DNA of 64,000 nucleotides from Bradyrhizobium sp. DOA9 (GTDB lineage: Bacteria > Pseudomonadota > Alphaproteobacteria > Rhizobiales > Xanthobacteraceae): the NCBI RefSeq assembly GCF_000617845.2, contig NZ_DF820425.1, positions 3,895,725 through 3,959,724 of the forward strand, given 5' to 3'. Positions within the stretch are counted from its first letter, which is position 1; each line of letters opens with the position of its first letter. The notes beneath the pieces were generated by a model. That model searched no databases. It saw only the letters and a list, made by a program, of their open reading frames with translations, and had not been told where the DNA came from. This document shows positions 50,277-57,102 of the stretch, piece after piece. A program made the position numbers and the translations under genes.

Positions 50277-51391
50277 GCAGCTCTCCTTCCCAGTGCCAGG
50301 ACGTGGGCGACGATCGAGGCGCTCGATCCGCCGTCCACGAGATCGTCGACAAAGCGCTCGATCGCGACCAGCGCTTCGGTCTGCGGGCGGAAGCCGGGGC
50401 TCGTCGCGAGCGGCGTCAGCCAGCTCAGGCGCCACGCCCGCCGCGACAATTTCGCGACGGCGTCGCGAAGGGCGTCCGGCTCGCCGCGCTCCAGCCCGTC
50501 GGAGACGATGACCACGGCGGCGCCGCGGGCGTAGCCGCCGAAGCGTGGGACCGCCAGGAACGCCTGCAGCGCGTCGCCGATCCGGGTGCCGCCGTCCCAG
50601 TCGCTGACCAGATGGGCCGCGGCGCTCAGCGCCTGCTCGCGGCGTTTCAGCCGCAGCGCGCGGGTGACACGGGTCAGCCGCGTGCCGAAGGTGAAGACCT
50701 CGACATTGGGCGCGGCCTGCACCAGCGCATGCGCAAGCTTCATGTTCTCCTCAGTGCGGCTTTTCATCGAGCCGGAGACGTCGATCAACAGCAGGACCTT
50801 GCGCGGCCGTTGCCGCCGCTTCATGTGACCGAGCTGCAGGATCTCGCCGTCGCTGCGGACAGAGTCACGCAAAGTGCGGCGGAGGTCGGCGAAGGGCCCG
50901 CGGCGCGCCCGCATGCGGCGGTGCCCACGCCGCCGCGGCAGGCGCCGCGGGGCCTCGCGAGCCAGGCGGCGGAGCGCATCGGTCGTGGAGAGCTGCGCGA
51001 AGCGGCGCTCGACCAGCGCCTCGCTGCGCGTCGCGGTCAGGCCGGACTCGTTGGCATCGTCGGCGAGCAGGGGCTCCTCGTCGCCGCGACCTTCCTCCTG
51101 CAGACGAACGGTCTCGTCGTCCTCGCCCTCATCGTCGCGTGTGATGGCCTCGCTGCCGCGGAAATGCAGGTCGAACAGCCGGTCGAACGTGGCGCGGCGC
51201 TCGGGCGGTGGCGCGAGGGTGGCGAGCGCTGCCTGCCTGATATCCCCGAGGTCGCGCGGGCCGAGCAGGTCGATCGCGGCGAGGAACGCGGTGGTCTGCT
51301 CCGGCGCGACAGCAAAGCCGTTGGCGCGCAGCAGCGCGACGAAGGAGACAAAGGTGCGGGCCGCGCGCGGAAGCTGCGGTTCAAGGCTCAT
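50273..51391 (-). CDS. coxE: VWA-domain protein CoxE-like
   Basis: A 372-residue CoxE-family protein. The von Willebrand A domain holds an intact MIDAS motif, DVSGSMKS from Asp204, plus later Thr and Asp residues (GGTRIGDAL and VIVSDGLERG). An acidic stretch (84-112) and an Arg-rich stretch (143-165) precede the domain. In Oligotropha, CoxE works with the CoxD ATPase in maturation of the molybdenum-copper site of CO dehydrogenase; CoxDE homologues are linked to other molybdenum hydroxylases. It overlaps coxD by four bases. Confidence 0.87.
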   Translation of the reverse strand: MSLEPQLPRAARTFVSFVALLRANGFAVAPEQTTAFLAAIDLLGPRDLGDIRQAALATLAPPPERRATFDRLFDLHFRGSEAITRDDEGEDDETVRLQEEGRGDEEPLLADDANESGLTATRSEALVERRFAQLSTTDALRRLAREAPRRLPRRRGHRRMRARRGPFADLRRTLRDSVRSDGEILQLGHMKRRQRPRKVLLLIDVSGSMKSRTEENMKLAHALVQAAPNVEVFTFGTRLTRVTRALRLKRREQALSAAAHLVSDWDGGTRIGDALQAFLAVPRFGGYARGAAVVIVSDGLERGEPDALRDAVAKLSRRAWRLSWLTPLATSPGFRPQTEALVAIERFVDDLVDGGSSASIVAHVLALGRRAA

Positions 51392-52269
51392 GCGGTCGCC
51401 TCCGCTAGCATGGCATCGAGCCGCGGCGCGATGAAGTGCAGGTCCTCTTCGTCCTTCAGCGCCACGCCGATCGAGCGTTTGAAGGCATCGGGCCAGCGCG
51501 CGCCGCCCTTGTTGAGCAGGGTCGCGGCCTCGGCCCAGTCGACCGCCTCGGCGATGCCGGGCGCCTTGCTCAGCGGCTCACGCCGCAATCTCTCGACCGC
51601 GGCGACGACCGCACGGGCCGTGGCTTCGGCGACGCTGGATGCCCGCATCATGATGATCCGCGCCTCCCGCTCGGCGCTGGGATAGTCGATCCAGTGATAG
51701 ACGCAGCGGCGGCGCAATGCTTCGTGCAGATCGCGCGTCCGGTTCGAGGTGAGGACGACGACCGGCCGCTCGGCGGCGCGGACCGTGCCGCGCTCGGGAA
51801 TCGAGATCTGGAAGTCGGAGAGGAATTCGAGCAGGAAGGCCTCGAACTCCTGGTCGGCGCGGTCGATTTCGTCGATCAGCAGCACGGTGGAATCGGGCGC
51901 GCGCAGCGCCGCCAGCATCGGCCGCTCGATCAGGAAGGTCTCGCCATAGATGTCGATGCTCTCATCGCCGGCCTGGCGGATCGCCAGCATCTGGCGCGGA
52001 TAGTTCCACTCGTAGAGCGCGGCAGACGCGTCGATACCCTCGTAACATTGCAGGCGGATCAGGCGGCGGCCGAGCACGGCGGCAATGGCCTTTGCGGCTT
52101 CCGTCTTGCCGACGCCGGGCGCGCCCTCCAGCAGCAGCGGCTTGCCCAGCGCGAGGCCGAGATAGGCTGATGTCGCGAGCCCTTCGTCGGCGAGGTAATA
52201 GGCCGCGCGCAGTGCCCTTTCGAGCGCCTCGGGGCTGTCGATGCCGACGATGTTGCTGCGAACTGCCAC
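51388..52269 (-). CDS. coxD: MoxR-type AAA+ ATPase CoxD-like
   Basis: A 293-residue MoxR-family AAA+ ATPase: Walker A GAPGVGKT at 49-56, Walker B VLLIDEIDRAD, sensor VLTSNRTRDL, and arginine-finger region EALRRRCVYHWIDYP. MoxR ATPases pair with VWA proteins as chaperones, and this one pairs with the adjacent CoxE. Start is GTG at 52269, preceded by GAGGA; the longer upstream frame is antisense to or overlaps the large-subunit gene. It very probably matures the split molybdenum hydroxylase encoded next to it. Confidence 0.87.
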   Translation of the reverse strand: MAVRSNIVGIDSPEALERALRAAYYLADEGLATSAYLGLALGKPLLLEGAPGVGKTEAAKAIAAVLGRRLIRLQCYEGIDASAALYEWNYPRQMLAIRQAGDESIDIYGETFLIERPMLAALRAPDSTVLLIDEIDRADQEFEAFLLEFLSDFQISIPERGTVRAAERPVVVLTSNRTRDLHEALRRRCVYHWIDYPSAEREARIIMMRASSVAEATARAVVAAVERLRREPLSKAPGIAEAVDWAEAATLLNKGGARWPDAFKRSIGVALKDEEDLHFIAPRLDAMLAEATA

Positions 52270-52279
52270 GGCCGATCCT

Positions 52280-53302
52280 CTAGCGCCGCGCCTGCGGCCG
52301 CGCGCCGCCTTGGGCCTTGATCGCGCGCAGCACCTTTTCCGGCGTGATCGGCAGGTTGTCGATGCGGACGCCGACCGCGTTGAAGATCGCATTCGCCACC
52401 GCCGGCAGCACCGGATTGGCGCACATCTCGCCGGGGCCCTTTCCCCCGAACGGCCCATCAGGGGCGGGACGTTCCAGTACGGCAATGTCATGCGGGCAGA
52501 TGTCACCGGGACCGGGCATCAGATATTCGACGAAGTCGCGCGGCCCGTGGACGGGATCGGGATAATACGGCTCCGGCGTCTCGTAGAGCGCGTGGCTGAC
52601 GCCCATCCAGGCGCCGCCGACGAGCTGCTGCTCGACCAGCCGCGGATTGAGCGCGCGGCCGAGCTCGTAGGCGGAGTCCATCCGCACCATCGCGACCTCG
52701 CCGGTCTCATCATCGACCTCGACCTCGGCGACGAGGCAGGCATGGGCATAGCAGGTCGCCGGCGACATCTCGCCGGTTTCTGGATCGACATTGGAGAGGG
52801 GGACGAGAAAGATGCCGCGGCCGGAGATGGTCTTGCCCTGCTTGAACTGCGCGGCAATCGCGACGTCCTTGGTCGAGATCGAGCGGTGCGGCGCGCCCTT
52901 GACGTGGATGTTGCCGCGCCCGTCGGTTTCGAGATCGGCGGCGTTGACCTCGAGCTCCTCGGCTGCCGCCTCCATCATCACGCCGCGCGCCTCGCGTGCT
53001 GCAGCCATCACGGCGTTGCCGACGCGATGGGTGCCGCGCGAGGCGAACGAGCCCATGCAGTGCGGGCCGGTGTCGGAATCGGCCGTGTCGACATAGACGT
53101 CCTCGACCGGAACGCCGAGCGTCTCGGCGCAGATCTGCCGCGTCACCGATTTCATGCCCTGGCCGAGATCGATCGACGACAGCGCCACGGTGAACTTGCC
53201 GCTGGGGTTGGAATGCACCAGCGCCTGGCTCGGATCGCCGCCGAGATTCATGCCGATGGGATAATTGATCGACGCTATGCCGCGTCCGCGATGCCGGGTC
53301 AT
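52280..53302 (-). CDS. Molybdenum hydroxylase large subunit, C-terminal half as a separate gene
   Basis: A 340-residue protein equal to the second half of a CoxL/XdhB-type large subunit, starting at RGRGIASINYPIGMNLGG and containing SFASRGTHRVG and the catalytic Glu in GKGPGEMCANP. The ATG follows the TAG of the N-terminal half without a gap and in the same frame, and has its own AGGAGG Shine-Dalgarno six bases upstream. The two halves sum to a normal large subunit once the N-half tail is removed. The holoenzyme should therefore be assembled from S, M, L-N and L-C. Confidence 0.88.
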   Translation of the reverse strand: MTRHRGRGIASINYPIGMNLGGDPSQALVHSNPSGKFTVALSSIDLGQGMKSVTRQICAETLGVPVEDVYVDTADSDTGPHCMGSFASRGTHRVGNAVMAAAREARGVMMEAAAEELEVNAADLETDGRGNIHVKGAPHRSISTKDVAIAAQFKQGKTISGRGIFLVPLSNVDPETGEMSPATCYAHACLVAEVEVDDETGEVAMVRMDSAYELGRALNPRLVEQQLVGGAWMGVSHALYETPEPYYPDPVHGPRDFVEYLMPGPGDICPHDIAVLERPAPDGPFGGKGPGEMCANPVLPAVANAIFNAVGVRIDNLPITPEKVLRAIKAQGGARPQARR

Positions 53303-54895
53303 CTAGCGCCTCCTGGTGCCGAAGACGGAGGAGAACCGGGTCGCGCCGTGCGATGGCGCGGATGGCCGCGGCGGGGGAGGAGGCGGCGACGGTGGCGGTG
53401 GTTCGCGCGGCGGCTCCCGCGTCGTTGGCGGCGGCGCGCGGTCATAGCTCGTGCGCTGCTGCGCCGGCGCAGCCGGCCGCGCCCGCGATTCCGTCGGCGT
53501 CGGTGGGATCACGGCGCGGCTGCCGCCGCCGTCCTTGCGCGAGGAGGCGCGCCTGAACTCGTCGCGGATCGGCCATTTGGCCTTCTCGGCCGCGACCTGC
53601 ACGCATTCGATCAGCGCGGTGTTCTTGGCCTCGCGCCGGTGCGCCTTCATGTCGCCGTCGCGATAGGCGTTCAGAATCCGGAACTCCATCGGGTCCATGC
53701 CGACGAGGTTTGCGAGCTTGTCCATCTGGCATTCGATGGCAAAGTCCATCGCGGTGACGCCGAAGCCGCGCATGGCGGTGGCGGGCGTGCGGTTGGTGAA
53801 GACGCAATAGACGTCGCCATAGACGTTCGGGATGGTGTAGGGCCCCGGCAAATGCGCGGCGCATTTCACCGCGGCATAGCTCGACAGCCGGGTATAGGCG
53901 CCGCTGTCGAAAAAGGCGCGGATCTTGCGCGCGACGATGCGGCCGTCGCGCATGACGCCGTCCTTGATGTAGATGCGCTCGGCGCCGCGCGGTGGGCCGT
54001 ATTGCATCTCCTCCTCGCGCCCGAACACGTAGCGCACCGGGCGCCCCGTCAGCATGGCGCCGAGGATCGCGAGCGGCTCGGTCAGCGTGTCCACCTTGCC
54101 GCCAAAGCCGCCGCCGACGGTGCCGCCGATGAAGTGGAAGGTGTTGGAAGGCACGTCCAGGATCTTGGCGCAGGTATCGACCGAGAAGAACAGCGCCTGG
54201 GTCGAGGTGTAGACGACGTAGCGGCCGTTGGTGTCGGGCGCGGCAATGGCGCCGTTGGTCTCGGTCGGCGCGTGCTCGATCGGCGACATCTGGTAGCGCT
54301 GCTCGAGCACGTGGTCGGCGGTCGCGAGCGCGGCATCAGCGTCGCCAAAGCGCAGGCGCTGGTGGTCGTAGACGTCGTGATAGATGAAGGCGTTCTTCGG
54401 ATAGGTCTCGTTGACCACGGGCGCGCCCGGCTTCAGCGCATCCTCGACGTCGAACACGGTCGGCAGCGGCTCGTAGTCGATCTTGACCTTTGCGATCGCC
54501 TCGAACGCCTCGCGCTCGCTGTCGGCGACGATGGCGAGGATCGGCTCGCCCTTGTAGCGGACCTTGTCGACGGCGAGCGACGGCTCGTCGTCCTTGCCGA
54601 AGTTGATCAGGCTGAGCAGCGTGTTGAGGTTGCGCGGGACGTCCGCACCGCGGATGATCCGGCGCACGCCATCCGAGCGCTCGGCCTCGGTGGTATCGAT
54701 CCGGCGCAGCCTTGCATGGGCTTGGGTCGACCGGACGACCTTCAGGTGCAGCATGCCCTGCAACTGGTGGTCATTGAAATAGCTGGACGTGCCCGTGATG
54801 TGGCCGAGCATGTCCTGCCGCTGCGTGCCCTTGCCGATTTCCTTCAAATTATCGTCACGCTCGTCGGCGAAGATGTCCTTGCGTAGTTCCAGCAT
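53303..54895 (-). CDS. Molybdenum hydroxylase large subunit, N-terminal half with Pro-rich tail
   Basis: A 530-residue protein. Residues 1-450 match the first half of a large subunit: GGTVGGGFGGKVDT molybdopterin-binding loop and the active-site loop TAMRGFGVTAMDF (form II-like; not the CO-oxidising loop). Residues from about 452 to 530 are a low-complexity tail rich in Pro and Arg (PPPTTREPPREPPPPSPPPP) found in no normal large subunit. It ends in TAG, which directly abuts the ATG of the C-terminal half in the same frame. GAGG precedes the ATG at 54895. Readthrough would give an 871-residue fused subunit. Confidence 0.88.
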   Translation of the reverse strand: MLELRKDIFADERDDNLKEIGKGTQRQDMLGHITGTSSYFNDHQLQGMLHLKVVRSTQAHARLRRIDTTEAERSDGVRRIIRGADVPRNLNTLLSLINFGKDDEPSLAVDKVRYKGEPILAIVADSEREAFEAIAKVKIDYEPLPTVFDVEDALKPGAPVVNETYPKNAFIYHDVYDHQRLRFGDADAALATADHVLEQRYQMSPIEHAPTETNGAIAAPDTNGRYVVYTSTQALFFSVDTCAKILDVPSNTFHFIGGTVGGGFGGKVDTLTEPLAILGAMLTGRPVRYVFGREEEMQYGPPRGAERIYIKDGVMRDGRIVARKIRAFFDSGAYTRLSSYAAVKCAAHLPGPYTIPNVYGDVYCVFTNRTPATAMRGFGVTAMDFAIECQMDKLANLVGMDPMEFRILNAYRDGDMKAHRREAKNTALIECVQVAAEKAKWPIRDEFRRASSRKDGGGSRAVIPPTPTESRARPAAPAQQRTSYDRAPPPTTREPPREPPPPSPPPPPPRPSAPSHGATRFSSVFGTRRR

Positions 54896-54904
54896 GGTCT
54901 GACC

Positions 54905-55381
54905 TCAGGCGCTGGCCCGGCCGCCCGCGGCGGCGAGGATGGCATTGATGATCGGCTCGTAGCCGGTGCAGCGGCAGATGTTGCCGGAGATCGCCTCGAT
55001 GACGTCGGCTCGGCTTGGGGAGGGATTGCGGTCGAGCAGCGCCTTGGCGGCCATCAGCATGCCCGGCGTGCAATAGCCGCATTGGGCGGCGAAACTGTCG
55101 GCAAAGGCGCGCTGCAGCGGATGCAGGTTCGGGCCTTGCTTCATGCCGTCGAGTGTCTCGACCGAGCGGCCCGCGACGGTCTCGGCGAGCGTCAGGCAGG
55201 AGAGGTGTAGCTCACCGTCGACGAGGACGCTGCAGGTGCCGCAGCCACCCTGGCCGCAGCCGAATTTCGGCGTCATGTCGCCGATCAGCTCGCGCAGCGC
55301 GACCAGCAAATTGGTGCCGCCATCGACGAAGATCGCGACGTCGCGGCCGTTGTGGCGAAACTGCAGGGGGGTCTTTGTCAT
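54905..55381 (-). CDS. Molybdenum hydroxylase 2Fe-2S small subunit
   Basis: A 158-residue small subunit with a ferredoxin cluster (Cys42, 47, 50, 62) and a second 2Fe-2S site in QCGYCTPGM and NICRCTGYEPI. Standard length, unlike the fused small subunit at 23907-25094. AGGAG precedes the ATG at 55381. It is nine bases from the large-subunit N-half gene. Confidence 0.93.
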   Translation of the reverse strand: MTKTPLQFRHNGRDVAIFVDGGTNLLVALRELIGDMTPKFGCGQGGCGTCSVLVDGELHLSCLTLAETVAGRSVETLDGMKQGPNLHPLQRAFADSFAAQCGYCTPGMLMAAKALLDRNPSPSRADVIEAISGNICRCTGYEPIINAILAAAGGRASA

Positions 55382-55387
55382 GGCGAG

Positions 55388-56206
55388 CTACTCCTGTCCC
55401 GACAGCAGGCGCCGCAAATGCACGCCGACGATCTCGCGGCGATACCAGGCGCTGCCGAGCGCGTTGTCGGATGGCGATGTTCCTTCCGTGGCGGCGGAGG
55501 CCGCAGCCGCGATGGTCGCCGCATCCAGCGAGCGGCCCTCCAGTGCGCGCTCGGCGGCGCGGGCACGGATTTGCGTCGGCGCCATCGAGCCCAGCGCAAT
55601 CCGCGCACCCGCGATCCGTCCGCCGCTGACCGGCAGATGCGCCGCGAGCGTGATCACCGAGCCGCCCTTCGGCTTGATGCGCGCGATCTTGCGATAACGG
55701 AACGCCTCGCTGCTGGCCGGCCGCGTGCAGGACACCGACAGCACCAAAGTCCCGGCCTGGCGCTCACGCCCTTGTAGAAACTCCTCGATCGGAATATCGC
55801 GCGAGCCGAAGCCGCCTTGCACCGCAATCGTGGCGTCGAGCGCCAGCAGCGCCACGGTGAAATCGCCGTAAGGGTTCGGCGCGAACAGATTGCCGCCGAC
55901 CGTGCCCATGTTGCGCACGGCGGGACCGCCGATCGAGCGGGCAGGGGCATGCAGGAAGGCGAGGTCGCGCTCGGCGAGCACGCGCGCGAAGGTGACGCCG
56001 GCGCCCAGCGTGATGCGCGGACCCGAGGCATCGATCCGGGTCAGCGCCTGGTCCTGCGCTCGGACGATCGTCGAGATCGAGACGTCGCCTTCGTTCAGCG
56101 CGCGCATCACCAGCGTGCCGCCGCCGAGATAGCGCGCGCTCCGGTCCGACGAGAGCGCGCCCGCCGCCTCGCTCGCATTCGTAAAGGTCTTTACCGTCAC
56201 GGCCAT
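55388..56206 (-). CDS. Molybdenum hydroxylase FAD-binding medium subunit
   Basis: A 272-residue CoxM-like FAD subunit. The first FAD loop reads YLGGGTLVMR, more divergent than the AGGQSL form in the other cluster, and the second is MGTVGGNLFAPNPYGDF. It is 6 bases upstream of the small-subunit gene and 3 bases after the first SRPBCC gene, giving the order SRPBCC-SRPBCC-M-S-L(N)-L(C)-D-E. Confidence 0.9.
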   Translation of the reverse strand: MAVTVKTFTNASEAAGALSSDRSARYLGGGTLVMRALNEGDVSISTIVRAQDQALTRIDASGPRITLGAGVTFARVLAERDLAFLHAPARSIGGPAVRNMGTVGGNLFAPNPYGDFTVALLALDATIAVQGGFGSRDIPIEEFLQGRERQAGTLVLSVSCTRPASSEAFRYRKIARIKPKGGSVITLAAHLPVSGGRIAGARIALGSMAPTQIRARAAERALEGRSLDAATIAAAASAATEGTSPSDNALGSAWYRREIVGVHLRRLLSGQE

Positions 56207-56209
56207 GGC

Positions 56210-56653
56210 TCAAGCGGCCTCCTTCAGATGGCGGCGGATCGCGTCGAATCCGGCCTGATAGATGTCTTCGGCGACCATGTGGGTGATGCGGTCCTTGTCC
56301 TCCGGATTCGTCGTGAAGCGCGACTCCCAGTGCCAGAAGGTGCGATCGCCGTCGGTGACCGGCAGCAAGCGGACATGGGCAACGTAGTTGAACATCGGGA
56401 CCGGGGTGTCGAGCAGGCAATAGCTGAAGGTCTGCTCGAGATCGGACAGCGCCAGCAATTGTTCCCGCAGCTCGGAGCCGTCCTGGAGCTTGAAGCGCCT
56501 GACGCAGCCGATCTTGTCGGCGGATTGCGCGCGTTCGATCGCGGAGGTCGCGACCGCCGGATGCCAGCGGTCGTGTCCGTTGAAATCGCGCAGCACGTCC
56601 CACACCGCGTCCGTCGGTGCGTTCAGGATCGTGCTCTTGACGATATGCGGCAC
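56210..56653 (-). CDS. SRPBCC-family protein 2
   Basis: A 147-residue START/Bet v1-fold protein of the polyketide cyclase/dehydrase type (STILNAPTDAVWDVLRDFNGHDRWHPAV). The fold has a deep hydrophobic ligand cavity. GTG start with GGAGG upstream. It is a tandem paralogue of the next gene (shared pattern DFNG..WHPA, DKIGCVR.F, PVTDGD.TF). In CO dehydrogenase clusters an SRPBCC protein (CoxG) has a membrane-attachment role; these two may serve the same enzyme or bind the substrate. Confidence 0.83.
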   Translation of the reverse strand: MPHIVKSTILNAPTDAVWDVLRDFNGHDRWHPAVATSAIERAQSADKIGCVRRFKLQDGSELREQLLALSDLEQTFSYCLLDTPVPMFNYVAHVRLLPVTDGDRTFWHWESRFTTNPEDKDRITHMVAEDIYQAGFDAIRRHLKEAA

Positions 56654-56655
56654 GG

Positions 56656-57093
56656 CTAGCCTCCGAACACGCGCTTCAGGGCGTCGAAGCCGCCCTGGAA
56701 CACGCCGCCGCCGATATTGCTGACGAGCTCGGTCTCCCGCTCCGGCGCGCAGTCGAACTCGGCGGTCCATTCCATGAAGGTCTGGTCGCCGTCGGTGACG
56801 GGCGTCAGGCGCAGGGTCGCGACGTAGTTCTCGACCCCCATCGGCGATTCCAGGATCGAGTAGGTGCAGAACATGTCGTAGTCGGAGAGGCCGAGCAGCT
56901 TCTCGCGGATGCGGTCGCCGTTGCGCAGGCGGAAATCGCGTACGCAGCCGATCTTGTCCGAGGGCTCGCCGCCCTCGATCCGGCTTTCGGCGATGGCCGG
57001 ATGCCAGTTCGGCAGGCCGTTGAAATCGCGCACCCGCGCCCAGACGCGGTCGTTGCGGGCGTTGACGACGGTGGAGACGTAGACGCGGGCCAT
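56656..57093 (-). CDS. SRPBCC-family protein 1
   Basis: A 145-residue START/Bet v1-fold protein, paralogous to its downstream neighbour, with STVVNARNDRVWARVRDFNGLPNWHPAI, DKIGCVRDFRLRNGDRIREKLLGLSDYD and PVTDGDQTFMEWTAEFD. The two genes are separated by two bases. They probably arose by tandem duplication and may form a heterodimer. Function otherwise unknown. Confidence 0.83.
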   Translation of the reverse strand: MARVYVSTVVNARNDRVWARVRDFNGLPNWHPAIAESRIEGGEPSDKIGCVRDFRLRNGDRIREKLLGLSDYDMFCTYSILESPMGVENYVATLRLTPVTDGDQTFMEWTAEFDCAPERETELVSNIGGGVFQGGFDALKRVFGG

Positions 57094-57102
57094 GGTGCGA
57101 CC

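Noticed and set aside
52280..54895. The split large subunit as a decayed pseudogene
   Set aside because: Apart from one stop the frame and all motifs are intact, the downstream ATG has a perfect Shine-Dalgarno, and the surrounding operon is undamaged.
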